NCBI GenBank assembly: GCA_945952225.1
Contig: CAMFHP010000016.1
Location: forward strand, 33,282 to 97,281
Length of the DNA stretch: 64,000 nt
Direction: 5' to 3'
Origin: an uncultured Myxococcaceae bacterium
GTDB lineage: Bacteria; Myxococcota_A; Polyangia; Polyangiales; Ga0077539
Within the stretch, counting starts at the first letter, position 1, and the number at the start of each line of letters is the position of its first letter. The notes beneath the pieces are model-generated. The model was not told the DNA's origin, made no database searches, and worked only from the letters and a program-made list of their open reading frames with translations. A program made the translations under genes and the position numbers. This document shows, in pieces, positions 17,145 to 27,944 of the stretch.

Positions 17145-17565
17145 CGACGCCATCGGGACCGAAACCGCGTCAGACGACACCACGGGCGAGCCCATCGGGA
17201 CCGAAATCGCGTCCAGCGGGGACATCGGCGAACCCATCGGGACCGAAACCGCGTCCAGCGGGGACACCAGCGAACCAATCGGGACCGAAACCGCGTCCAG
17301 CGGGGACACCGTCGAACCAATCGGAACCGAAACCGTGTCCAACGGGGACACGAGCGACGATTCCACCACGTCGGACACCTCCAACGGGGACACGGACGCG
17401 AGCTCCACGGCTGTAGTCCCTCCAATCGGGGACGCAGAACCCCAACTCGCGGCTTCCGACAGCCCCATCGGGGACACGAAGGCGGACGAACCCGATCCGA
17501 TCGGGGACATCGGGGTCTCCGCGCAGGACGAACCCGATCCGATCGGGGACATCGGGGCCCCGTCA
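17145..17565 (+). repeat. 42-bp coding repeats (PIGTETASSGDTSE and DEPDPIGDIG types)
   Basis: Five 14-residue units beginning I-G-T-E span 17150-17355. Two further 14-residue units beginning D-E-P-D-P-I-G-D-I-G lie at about 17485-17565. The recent-looking repeats are conserved at nucleotide level and sit within the giant HDOD-like gene. Confidence 0.8.
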
Positions 17566-18342
17566 CGAGAAAATTCTCAAGAAGAGACGGTGGAGGGGCT
17601 CTCGGAGTCGGTCGAATCCGCCCCGGCGGCCCCCCAGGAGGTTCTCGACGGAGGCGTGACCGCGCCGTGTGACCCGTCGTCCGTGGCCGTCGAGGCCGCG
17701 CCCGCGCCCGACGACGCACCGGCGCCCGACGAGGCCTCCGAAGCGCCCCTCGCGACGGCCCCGGAGTCGCCCGCCGAGCCGTCGATCCCCTCGCTCACCC
17801 GCGCGGAGCTCGACGCCGCCCTCGCGCAGCACGCCGACGCGCTCTCGTCGATCGTGGGCGCCCCCGCAGAGCGCCTCCTCGACGCCGTGGGCGAGCAGCT
17901 CCGCGCGATCACCGCGGACCAGGCCGCGCACGCCGACGCGCTCCACGCGCGCATCGCCGACGCCGCGCAGGAGGTCACCGAGCGCACGCTCACGGCCCTC
18001 GCCGACACGCCCGAGCAGACCGCCGACCGCGTCGTCTCGCAGCTCTCGCTGCGCCTCGCGAACGCCACGAGCCACGCCACCGCCGACCGTGTGACCGCCG
18101 CCCTCGACACGCGCCTCGACGCGCTCCGTGACGAGGGACTCTCGCGCCTGCTCGACGGACTGCGCCCCGCCCTCGACGAGCACGGCGCCGTCACCGCGCA
18201 GGCCGTGGTCGACGCGCTGAGCACGCGCCTCGATGACCTCGCGCCCTCGCTCGATGCGATTCCTCCTGCGCTCGACGCCGTGTCGTCGCGCACCGCCGAC
18301 GCGCTGACCCCGCGCCTCGACGCGCTCGCCGCGCAGCTCACC

Positions 18343-18364
18343 GCGCTCACGCCGCGCTCACGTC
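18343..18364 (+). repeat. 11-bp tandem duplication causing the frameshift
   Basis: GCGCTCACGCC (18343-18353) is followed directly by GCGCTCACGTC (18354-18364), 10 of 11 bases identical. Removal of one unit puts the upstream and downstream frames together. Confidence 0.7.
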
Positions 18365-20142
18365 GCGCCTCGACGCCGTGCCCGCCGACGCCGCGGAGCG
18401 CACCGCGGCGGTGCTCTCTCCCCGCCTCGACAACGCCACCCACGGGGCCGCCGACCGCGTGGTGAAGTCGCTCGGAACGCTCGTCGCGCAGCGCACCGCC
18501 TCGAGCGCCGAGCGGGTGGAGGCGGCGATGCGCACGCGGCTCGACGCGCTCCAGGCCGCGCTGCCCGAGGCGCCCGCGGAGCCCGACGCGCGCCTCGACG
18601 CCGTGGTGGCCTCGGTGGAGCACCGGCTCTCGTCGCAGCTCTCGACCACAGAGCGCCGCCACACGGGAACGCTCGCCGCCACGGAGCAGCGCCTCCTCTC
18701 GGCGGTCTCGTCGGCGGAGCGCCGTCTGGTCTCGTCGCTCTCGGCCGCGGAGCATCACCTCGCCACGCTCGCCCACGCGCCGCCGCGCGAGGCGCCGCCG
18801 ATGGTCTTCGACGACGGCGCGGTGTCGGCGCTCGTGTCGCGCGTGGCCGACGAGGTGACCGCGCGCGTGTCGCAGCAGCTCCCGCAGCTCGTGGCCTCGG
18901 TGGTGCGTCCGCGGGCGAACGACACCGACGCGCTCGCGGCGGCGCTCCTCGCGCGCGTGTCGGGACCGCTCGTGGCCCAGGTGGTCGCGCAGGTGGGCGC
19001 GCGCATCGATGCGCTGCGTCCGCCGCCGCCGCCGAGGCTTCCGCTCGATGGCCTTCCGCGCGCGACGCCCACGGCCGCGCAGCATCGCGCGGTGTCGCGT
19101 CCGCCGCCCTTCGTTCCGCTCTCGTCGGTGCACGCCACGCTGCGCCCGCAGGCCGCGCAGACGCTCGCGCTGAGCTCCCTCGACGACCTCACCGCGTGGG
19201 CCACGAGCGACCGCCCGCCGCCGCCCTCACAGGAGGCCCCCGCCGCGATCAGCACCCCCTCGGAGATCGCCCGCGCGGTGGAGCCCTTCGACGACAGCGA
19301 TCCCGTCATCGAGATCTTCGCGCGCGCCGAGGGGGTCTCGTCTCCCGCGGAGCCCGACGACGACGCGCCCGCGATGGTCACGCCCCTTGCGCAGCCCGAG
19401 GTCGCGCCCGTCGCGCAGACCGAGATCGCCCCCGAGCGCGCGCGCATCACCGTGCCCGGCATGGCGCCCCTCGCGCCCTCGGCGATGGAGCCCGTCGAGC
19501 GCGATGCGAACTCCCACGATCCGCACGGCGCGGGTCACGGACGCGCGGTGGCCGCCTCCGGTGCGGGCCTCGCGCTCTGTGTGGCCGCGGCCCTCGGCGC
19601 AGGACGCTCCACCGCCGCGGAACGGCCCGCGCCCTCGACGCGTCCCGTGACCGAACCCGCGCACACCACGGACCTCGCGCTCACGGTCCGCGCCACGGCC
19701 GACGCGCCTGCACCGACGGCTGCGCAGCCTCCGCGCGCTGCATCGTCCACGGCGACCGCGCCCGTCACCGAGACGGTCGACCGCGACCACCTGCTGGCCA
19801 CCGCACGCGCCACGCGCGGCCCCCTCGCGTCGCGCCGCGCGGCCTGGGATCGCTACCTCGCCGTGGCCCCCGACGACGACGCCGCGATGACCGAGTTCGC
19901 GATGGTGCTCACCGAGCTCACGCACTTCACCGACGCGCTCCGGCTCGCGCAGCGCGCGGTGGCGGTGAATCCCGCGAACGGTCAGGCCTGGTTCGTGGTG
20001 GCCTACTGCCACACGATGCGCCGCGAGATGCGCGAGGCCCGCGAGGCCCGCGACCGCTGCGAGGCCCTCGGCGGACGCTGGGCCCACGAGTGCCGCTCCA
20101 TCTGACCGCGACGCGGGCACGGGCTGTGCGACCGTCTCGCCG

Positions 20143-20991
20143 ATGCACCACCGCGCCCTGATCCTCTTCGCGATGCTCTCCGTGGCCTGCACCGAGACCA
20201 CGATCCCGCCGCAGGTGTGCAGCGCCGACGGCGGCGTCGACGTGGTGCTCACCGACGCGGCCTCCGACGGCGGGCTCCCGCGCTTCAGCTTCTTCGTGAC
20301 GAGCCTCCGCGGCATGCTCGCGGCCTCGGGGTGCTCGCAGGGCTTCGGCGGCGACCTGCGCTACGGCGAGACGGGCCCCGGCGCGGGACTGCGCGGCGCC
20401 GATCGGCTGTGTGCCACGCTCGCCGAGCGCTCGATGCCCGGGGCGAGCGCGAAGGGATGGCGCGCGTTTCTGAGCGCGTCGAACGGCGGCGACGGACGGC
20501 CCGTGAACGCCATCGACCGCGTGGGCAGCGGCCCCTGGTACGACCGCCTCGGACGCCTCGTCGCCATGGACCGCGCGTCGCTCGTCAACACCCGTCCCGC
20601 GGGGGCCGATCCGGCCATCGTGAACGACCTGCCGAACGAAGACGGCGTGCCCAACCACGCGCCCGATCCGACGCAGGGACAGGTCGACAACCACCACGTG
20701 CTCACGGGCTCGGACGCGCAGGGCAACCTCCTCGCGGGCTCGACGTGCCTCGACTGGACGAGCGCGCGCGGCGACACGGCGACGGAGGGCGTTCCGCGCG
20801 TGGGGCTCTCGTGGCCGCGGGCGACGGGCGGACGCGGCACCGGCGGCTCGCACTGGCTCTCGGCGATGGACGAAGCGGGCTGCGCGCCGGGCGTCTCGAT
20901 CGTCGAGAACGGAGCGCCCGACACGAGCGTGCCCACGGTGGGCTCGGGCGGCGGCTACGGCGCGATCTACTGCTTCGCGCTCACGCCGTGA
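20143..20991 (+). CDS. lipoprotein with DUF1554/endostatin-like domain
   Basis: 282 residues with a short signal and lipobox L-S-V-A-C (residues 12-16). From residue 50 the pattern F-V-T-S ... G-D-L ... G-L-x-G-A-D-R-L-C ... G-W-R-A-F-L-S-A ... I-D-R-V-G-S-G-P-W-Y-D-R-L-G follows the lectin-fold domain of DUF1554-type secreted bacterial proteins, related to the collagen XVIII endostatin fold. Paired Cys residues (C60, C87, C194, C252, C278) suit an exported protein. It stands alone behind the PYP operon with a 37-bp gap and is convergent with the NADAR gene. Function not known. Confidence 0.65.
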   Translation: MHHRALILFAMLSVACTETTIPPQVCSADGGVDVVLTDAASDGGLPRFSFFVTSLRGMLAASGCSQGFGGDLRYGETGPGAGLRGADRLCATLAERSMPGASAKGWRAFLSASNGGDGRPVNAIDRVGSGPWYDRLGRLVAMDRASLVNTRPAGADPAIVNDLPNEDGVPNHAPDPTQGQVDNHHVLTGSDAQGNLLAGSTCLDWTSARGDTATEGVPRVGLSWPRATGGRGTGGSHWLSAMDEAGCAPGVSIVENGAPDTSVPTVGSGGGYGAIYCFALTP

Positions 20992-20997
20992 ACGGGG

Positions 20998-21546
20998 TCA
21001 CCGTGCGGTCAAGCGCGCGCGGGCTTCCATCAGGGCGAAGCCGAGGAGGTTGAGCCCCTGCCAGCGGTGCGGATCGCGCGCGTCGGGGTGGTCGTCGGCG
21101 AGTCCGATGCCCCAGATGCGGTCGAGGGGCGAGGCCTCGACGAGCACCGCGTCGCCGGTGCCCACGAGGTGCGCGCGGAGGGCCTCGTCGGCGGAGAACT
21201 TCGCCACGTTGCCCTGCGCGACGAGTGCGAAGCGGTGCTGCTCCCACACGGCGTTGTCGAAGTGGCGCACCTTGCGTCCGAGGGCCTTGATGGCCGCGGG
21301 GTCGTCGGTCGCGAGGATCTGCGCGCGAACTTCCTCGTCGCCGAAGAGGGCGGCCTTCGAGGCCATCATCCACTGCTCGGCGGAGGAGTACGTCGCGCCG
21401 TCGACGGTGAACGCCGAGCGCCACCACTGGGAGAACACGGCGTCGGTGGGGCGTCCGTCGCGCGAGGAGGTGGCCTTCCAGAAGAAGCGGTACTGTGGGC
21501 GCGCGCCGTGATCGAGGGCCGCGCGGAGGTCTTCGAGGGATCGCAT
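20998..21546 (-). CDS. NADAR family protein (YbiA/DUF1768-like)
   Basis: 182 residues. The F-W-K ... F-S-Q-W-W start, the A-E-Q-W-M-M-A-S-K-A segment (about 51-60), G-R-K-V-R-x-F and the C-terminal W-G-I-G-L-x-x-D-x-P are typical of the NADAR fold. Family members include N-glycosidases acting on ADP-ribose-type and riboflavin-pathway intermediates. The ATG at 21546 gives the usual family length; an in-frame extension upstream is unsupported. It is cytosolic and monocistronic, with its end 6 bp from the stop of the convergent lipoprotein gene. Confidence 0.85.
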   Translation of the reverse strand: MRSLEDLRAALDHGARPQYRFFWKATSSRDGRPTDAVFSQWWRSAFTVDGATYSSAEQWMMASKAALFGDEEVRAQILATDDPAAIKALGRKVRHFDNAVWEQHRFALVAQGNVAKFSADEALRAHLVGTGDAVLVEASPLDRIWGIGLADDHPDARDPHRWQGLNLLGFALMEARARLTAR

Positions 21547-21619
21547 GGTGGGGAGGGCCACCGCTAGCACGGGCGGCCGTTGCCTGCGCGGGCCGCAGCG
21601 AAGATCATCGCGCGCCCCG

Positions 21620-22582
21620 ATGCTCGACCTCGCGTACCTCTCGCAGTACCGCGTGCTCCCCGACCCGACGTGGGAGGGCGCCATCGCGGCGGTGTACTCG
21701 CGCATGGAGCGCGCCGCGGGCGTGCGTCACGTCGTCAAGGGATTCCGCGCGCCGACGCGTCCGGTGCTCTACGCGACGAACTCGACGCAGAAGTACGACT
21801 TCATGACCTTCCGCTCGGTGGCGTGGACGCGCGGGCTTCGCACGGTGACGGTCACCAAGGCGAAGAACTACCACTCGCCGGTGATGCGCCCGGTGCTCGA
21901 ACACACGGGCGTCGTGGCCCTCGCCTCGCGCGGCTACGTGATGCTCGTCGACGCGGTGCAGGTGCTCCGACGGCGCCCCGACGAGGACGAGTACCGCGCG
22001 CTGCGCGACCACCTCGATGGCGACGTTCCATTGCCCGCGACGCGCGCGTTCGACGCGTTGCAGAGCACGCCGCGCGTGACGCTCGGTGTGCCCTACGAGC
22101 CCTCGCGGCGCGGGCTGCGCGACCACTGGCGGGCCGTGTACCACGCGCTCCTCGGCGAAGCGTTGCGCCACGCGCGCACGGCGGTCGAGCACGGATACTC
22201 GATCCAGATGTACCCCGAGGGCACGGTGTCGAGCCGCCTCGGCGCGGGACGCATCGGGCTCATGCAGTTCGCGCGGGCCCTCTCGCTCGACGTGTGTCCC
22301 GTGGGCATGAGCGGCTGTCGAGACGTCTACCGCGGCGCGAGTCCGCTCCCCCACCGTGGCACCGCGACCGTGCGCTTCGGTGAGGCGTACACCCCGGACC
22401 TCACCGCGCTGCCCGCGGGCTTCGAAGCGTTCAACCCCGCGCACGAGGCCCTCGCGCGACCCGTGCTGCAACGCGCCACCGACGACCTGATGCATCGCCT
22501 CGACGCGCTCCTCGACCCCGCGCAGCGCCGTCAGGAAGGCCACCGCCCCGACGGCACGCAGGGCACGCGGAGGTTCCTGTGA
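21620..22582 (+). CDS. PlsC-like acyltransferase with altered catalytic motif
   Basis: 320 residues. Motif III is clear: M-Y-P-E-G-T-V-S-S-R at 197-206, followed by a motif IV-like V-C-P-V-G-M, as in 1-acylglycerol-3-phosphate acyltransferases, which move an acyl chain onto lysophospholipid-type acceptors at the inner membrane. At the motif I position (N-H-x4-D) the sequence is N54-S-T-Q-K-Y-D60: asparagine and aspartate are kept but the catalytic His is Ser. Activity is therefore doubtful, or the acceptor chemistry differs. Its stop overlaps the GTG of the next gene (GTGA), a PLP-dependent enzyme, so the two act together. ATG 21620 is chosen as the first start matching the conserved region. 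Confidence 0.7.
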   Translation: MLDLAYLSQYRVLPDPTWEGAIAAVYSRMERAAGVRHVVKGFRAPTRPVLYATNSTQKYDFMTFRSVAWTRGLRTVTVTKAKNYHSPVMRPVLEHTGVVALASRGYVMLVDAVQVLRRRPDEDEYRALRDHLDGDVPLPATRAFDALQSTPRVTLGVPYEPSRRGLRDHWRAVYHALLGEALRHARTAVEHGYSIQMYPEGTVSSRLGAGRIGLMQFARALSLDVCPVGMSGCRDVYRGASPLPHRGTATVRFGEAYTPDLTALPAGFEAFNPAHEALARPVLQRATDDLMHRLDALLDPAQRRQEGHRPDGTQGTRRFL

Positions 22583-23844
22583 GTGCGATCCCCGCGCGGC
22601 TCCATCCGCGGCAGCGCATCGACATCGCGCCCGCGCTCCTCGCCCGCGCGCTGGGGTGGTGTGTGCGCCCGCCGCGTCACGCGCACGCGACGCTCGAAGC
22701 GCGCCTCGGCGACGACGCGCTGGTGACCCTCTCGGTGCGCTCGGCCTTCGACGCGATGCTCACGGCGTGCGCCTTCGAAGCGGGCTCGGAGGTGCTGCTC
22801 TCGGGCTTCACGATCCCCGACATGGTGCGGCTCGTTCGCGCGCATGGGCTCGTGCCCGTTCCCCTCGACTGCGACGCGGCCACGCTGTGTCCCACGGTCG
22901 ATGCGGTGGAGCGCGCGATCACCCCGCGCACGCGCGCCCTCGTCGTGGCCCGCCTCTTCGGCGGACGCCCCGAGCTCGCGACCACCTTCGCCCTCGCGCG
23001 CCGCCGCGGACTGCTCACCGTCGACGACAACGCGCAGGGCTTCACGGGCCTCGACGCGCTGCGCGCGGCGCCCGACGCCGACGTGACCTTTCACAGCTTC
23101 GGCACGATCAAGACGGCCACCGCGCTCGGCGGCGCCGTGACCCGCGTGACCGATGCGAAGCTCCGCGAGGCGATGCGTGCGGTGATGGCGACGTGGCCCG
23201 CGCAGTCGCCCGCGCGCTACGCGAAGAAGGTGGCGACGTGGCTCGCGCTGGTGGCGCCCCGCGATCCCGCCCGCTACGCCGCGCTCGCGAAGGCCATCGT
23301 GCGCAGCGGACGCGACCTCGACGCGACGATGATGGGACTCTCGCGGGGCTTTCACGCGCCCACCGCGGAGGCCCTCGTGACCGCACTGCGCGTGCGACCG
23401 TGCGAGGCGCTGGCGGCCACACTCGACGCGCAGCTCCACACCGACCACGGGGCGCGCATCGCACGGCGCGCAGAGGCGGGCGAGCGACTCGCGCAACAGC
23501 TCTCGGGTCACGTCACCGTGCTCGGACACGCCATGCCCCGGCGCACGCACTGGCTCTTCGCGATGCTCGTGCGCGACCCCGACGGGCTCGTGCGCGCGCT
23601 GCGCGCTGCGGGGTTTGACGGCGCGCGGGGCACGTCGAGTCTCACGGCGGTGCCCGAGGCGCCGGAGCGTGCGGGGCTGCGCGCGGCGACGTGCGCGTCG
23701 TGGGCCGAGCGCGTGGTGTTCGTGCCCGCGTACCCCGAGATTCCCGTCGAGGATCGCGACCGGCTCGCGGCGACGGTGCGCACGCACGCAGGCGTTGACC
23801 GCGGCGACGCCGTGACGATGATGCGCCCGTGCGAAGAACCCTGA
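22579..23844 (+). CDS. DegT/DnrJ-type PLP-dependent aminotransferase-like protein
   Basis: 421 residues, GTG start in a 4-bp overlap with the acyltransferase gene. The fold-type I layout is visible: G-S-E-V-L-L-S-G-F-T-I at 69-79, D149-D150-N-A-Q-G near the cofactor pyridine, and S-F-G-T-I-K178-T-A-T-A-L-G-G-A with K178 as the likely PLP Schiff-base lysine. The family aminates keto-sugars or other ketones. Coupling to an acyltransferase-like partner suggests synthesis of an amino- or acyl-modified envelope component. No signal peptide. The substrate cannot be deduced. Confidence 0.8.
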   Translation: MSAIPARLHPRQRIDIAPALLARALGWCVRPPRHAHATLEARLGDDALVTLSVRSAFDAMLTACAFEAGSEVLLSGFTIPDMVRLVRAHGLVPVPLDCDAATLCPTVDAVERAITPRTRALVVARLFGGRPELATTFALARRRGLLTVDDNAQGFTGLDALRAAPDADVTFHSFGTIKTATALGGAVTRVTDAKLREAMRAVMATWPAQSPARYAKKVATWLALVAPRDPARYAALAKAIVRSGRDLDATMMGLSRGFHAPTAEALVTALRVRPCEALAATLDAQLHTDHGARIARRAEAGERLAQQLSGHVTVLGHAMPRRTHWLFAMLVRDPDGLVRALRAAGFDGARGTSSLTAVPEAPERAGLRAATCASWAERVVFVPAYPEIPVEDRDRLAATVRTHAGVDRGDAVTMMRPCEEP

Positions 23845-24367
23845 CGGCCGCGCTCGTCGCCCTGCTCGCGCTCGCCACACGGCGCGTCGAGGCGCAGCCC
23901 TGCGCGTGCCCGACGGCGCGTCCTCCCGCGGTGGCGCTCGCCGAGAGCGACGCGGTGTTCGAAGGACAGGTCGCGGGCGTGCGCGAAGGCACCTACGTGA
24001 CCGGCAGCGGCGACCCGGTGCCCGGCCGGTGGATCACCCTCCTCGTGCTGCGCGAATGGAAGGGCGCCACCGCGGGCACCACGCGCTACGTGTTCACGCC
24101 GACGGCGTGTCCGGTGCCCTTCGAAGCGTCGACGGCGTGGGTGGTCTACGCGCGTCACGCGGGCGCCAACCACGACCTCCGCACCACGCGCTGTCAGCGC
24201 ACGCGACCGGTGTCGACGGCGCGCGAAGACCTCGTGGCGCTGGGCATTCCCGGCACGCAGATTCAGGCCGCGCCCAACGTCGACCGCACGCGGGTGATTC
24301 GTACGGCGCCGCGCGGTCCCGTGCGTCGGGTGATCCGTCGACGGCGCGTGCGCGTGCGACGGCGGCG

Positions 24368-24371
<4 letters not shown>
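23829..24371 (+). CDS. secreted protein with NTR/TIMP-like start and Arg-rich tail
   Basis: 180 residues. A signal peptide (M-R-R-T-L-T-A-A-L-V-A-L-L-A-L-A) ends near A-Q-P. The mature part begins C-A-C-P and continues with D-A-V-F-E-G-Q-V-A-G-V, the pattern of netrin/TIMP-like (OB-fold) domains found in secreted myxobacterial proteins. The last 25 residues are almost half Arg (R-R-V-I-R-R-R-R-V-R-V-R-R-R-R), so the end could bind nucleic acid or polyanions. GTG 23829 overlaps the end of the PLP-enzyme gene by 16 bp. Its stop overlaps the stop of the convergent kinase gene. Confidence 0.65.
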
Positions 24372-26326
<1,955 letters not shown>

Positions 26327-27181
26327 TCAGTCGGCGCCGTTGTCGTCGCCGTCGGCGTCCGTCGCCGCGGGCGCAGGGGTCGCAGGCGCAGCGCCGTTGG
26401 CGGGTTCGGCCTCGCGCACACCCGACGCCGCGGCCGATCCGTTGCCCGGGTTCGAGGGACCGCGGAGGCCGCCGTACGGAAAGATCCCGCGGGCGCGCGC
26501 TTCTTGATCCGCGCGGCGCGCGACGTCGCCGTGCACCTCGCAGAACGAGCTCGAACGGCCGCGACGGCGCGAGCGTCCGCGACGGGCGCGCGAGGGGCTT
26601 CCCGGGCCGCTGCGGTCGACCCAGTAGTAGCTCCGGTCGCGCACGTCGACGTGGGTGAAGCCGCCGACGGGGTAGTAGCCCACGCCGAGGAATCCCAGCG
26701 TGCGCGCATAGGCCGCGACGTCGGCGTCGGCCACGCCGGGCACGAGAATGTCGACCGCGCGACCGAGGCGGTGGTTGCTCGGCGCGGTCTGCGCGCGAAA
26801 GCCCGAGAGCACCGAGATCTGCCCCGCGCGAAAGTGCCGCGCGATCTGGTAGATCACCTCGACGAGCCGTCGGTCGATGGGCGCGCTGCGCTGCGCGCGG
26901 GCGTCACCGAGCACGCGCGACACCTGCGTGAGCGCCTCTTCGTCGAAGCCCCCTTCGGGCGTGCGCGGCGTGACTTCGACCGTGCCCAGCGCATTGATCG
27001 ACCGGAGCCGCAGCACGAGGCGACCGTCGTCGGTGTACTGCGGCGCAGGAACGTTCTCGGCGTTGTGCCAGCGCTGCATGTTCGCGCGATACGACGGCTG
27101 CGGGTTCGCGCGCGACTCCGAGGGCCGCACGAGGGCGGCTCCGAGAAGCGCAAACACGGTGGCGAGCAGGGTTCGGCGCAT
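26327..27181 (-). CDS. M15/YcbK-type murein DD-endopeptidase-like protein
   Basis: 284 residues with an N-terminal signal peptide (cleavage near S-R-A-N, residue 25). The Zn-ligand pattern is complete: S-N-H137-R-L-G-R-A-V-D144 and F-T-H177-V-D-V, as in MepK/YcbK (DUF882) peptidases that cleave peptidoglycan cross-links in the periplasm. The 95-residue tail after about 190 is first Arg/Ser-rich and then Ala/Pro/Asp-rich and is not part of the catalytic fold. ATG 27181 sits at the signal peptide. TATCCA, 18 nt after TTGCCG, lies 12 nt before it as a candidate promoter. It heads a two-gene operon with the TPR-kinase. Confidence 0.85.
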   Translation of the reverse strand: MRRTLLATVFALLGAALVRPSESRANPQPSYRANMQRWHNAENVPAPQYTDDGRLVLRLRSINALGTVEVTPRTPEGGFDEEALTQVSRVLGDARAQRSAPIDRRLVEVIYQIARHFRAGQISVLSGFRAQTAPSNHRLGRAVDILVPGVADADVAAYARTLGFLGVGYYPVGGFTHVDVRDRSYYWVDRSGPGSPSRARRGRSRRRGRSSSFCEVHGDVARRADQEARARGIFPYGGLRGPSNPGNGSAAASGVREAEPANGAAPATPAPAATDADGDDNGAD

Positions 27182-27252
27182 CGGGGCGGCCAATGGATAG
27201 ACCGGAAGCTCCGCCCGCGGCAAGCGCCGACGCCCCGCGCATCGGGCGGTGA

Positions 27253-27258
27253 TAGCGT
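27253..27258 (+). promoter_or_regulatory. -10 element, leaderless promoter of nitroreductase gene
   Basis: TAGCGT followed by exactly 8 nt and the ATG at 27267. Confidence 0.45.
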
Positions 27259-27266
27259 CGCGCGCG

Positions 27267-27926
27267 ATGAACGTTCTCGATGCCCTCCGTGCGCGCCGAA
27301 GCGTGCGCGGGTTCCGTTCCGAGCCGGTGCCGCACGAGACGCTGCGCGCGATCTTCGCGGCGGCGCAGTGCGCGCCCTCGTGGTGCAACATCCAGCCGTG
27401 GCGCGTGGTGGTCACCTCGGGCGAGGCCACGCAGCGCCTCACGCGCGCGCTCTGCGAGGCCGCCACCACGTCGCCGCCGTCGCCCGACTTCGCATGGCCC
27501 GGCGAGTTTCCCGAGCCCTACAACACGCACCGACGCGAGTGCGGCCGCGCGCTCTACACCGCGATGAACGTGGCGCGCACCGACGCCCAGGGGCGTCACC
27601 GCGCGTGGATGCGCAACTACGAGGCCTTCGACGCGCCCCACGTCGCGATCGTCTCCGTCGACCGACGGCTCGGTCCGTACGCGTTCCTCGACCTCGGGTG
27701 CTGGCTCCAGTCGCTCATGCTCGCCGCGTGGGAGCAGGGCGTCGCGTGCTGCGCGCAGGCCTCGCTCTCGACGCATCCGTCGGTGCTCCGCGCGGCGCTC
27801 GCGATCCCCGACGACGAGGGCGTGGTCTTCGGCCTCGCGATCGGATTCGAAGACGCCGCGGTGCCCGCCAACGCGTGCCGCACGGGCCGCGCCGACGTCG
27901 ACGCCAACGTGCGCTTCGTGGGCTGA
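27267..27926 (+). CDS. nitroreductase family protein
   Basis: 219 residues. The start M-N-V-L-D-A-L-R-A-R-R-S-V-R-G-F is the FMN-phosphate-contacting segment of NfsB/nitrobenzoate-reductase-type proteins. A-P-S-W-C-N-I-Q-P-W-R follows at 31-41, and the D-L-G-C-W-L-Q-S-L-M-L-A-A-W dimer helix is present. The enzyme should be a homodimeric cytosolic FMN oxidoreductase using NAD(P)H on nitro or quinone compounds. The physiological substrate is unknown. The start is fixed by the -10 element 8 nt upstream. It is convergent with the DUF1552 gene, with an 18-bp gap. Confidence 0.9.
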   Translation: MNVLDALRARRSVRGFRSEPVPHETLRAIFAAAQCAPSWCNIQPWRVVVTSGEATQRLTRALCEAATTSPPSPDFAWPGEFPEPYNTHRRECGRALYTAMNVARTDAQGRHRAWMRNYEAFDAPHVAIVSVDRRLGPYAFLDLGCWLQSLMLAAWEQGVACCAQASLSTHPSVLRAALAIPDDEGVVFGLAIGFEDAAVPANACRTGRADVDANVRFVG

Positions 27927-27944
27927 TCGTCGCGACGCGACCGA

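Larger units (their letters stand above)
15457..20105 (+). pseudogene. giant HDOD-like/repeat/TPR protein, split by a frameshift at about 18343-18364
   Basis: Two consecutive frames (15457 to about 18352 and about 18354 to 20105) form one gene of about 1,550 codons. Residues about 20-240 look like an HDOD module (G-L-L-V-D-I-G-T-L-A-L-A core). Next are a Val-Glu-Glu-Ala-Pro repeat, 42-bp Gly-Thr-Glu-Thr repeats, and a long amphipathic helical region with R-L-D-A-L-x-x-x-L periods that crosses the frameshift. Near the end are a possible transmembrane helix (A-A-S-G-A-G-L-A-L-C-V-A-A-A-L-G-A-G, 19552-19605) and TPR-like helices (about 19850-20080). The break falls inside an 11-bp tandem duplication; deleting one copy restores the frame as Q-L-T-A-L-T-S-R-L-D-A-V. 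It starts 24 nt after the coiled-coil gene and ends the PYP operon. Confidence 0.75.
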
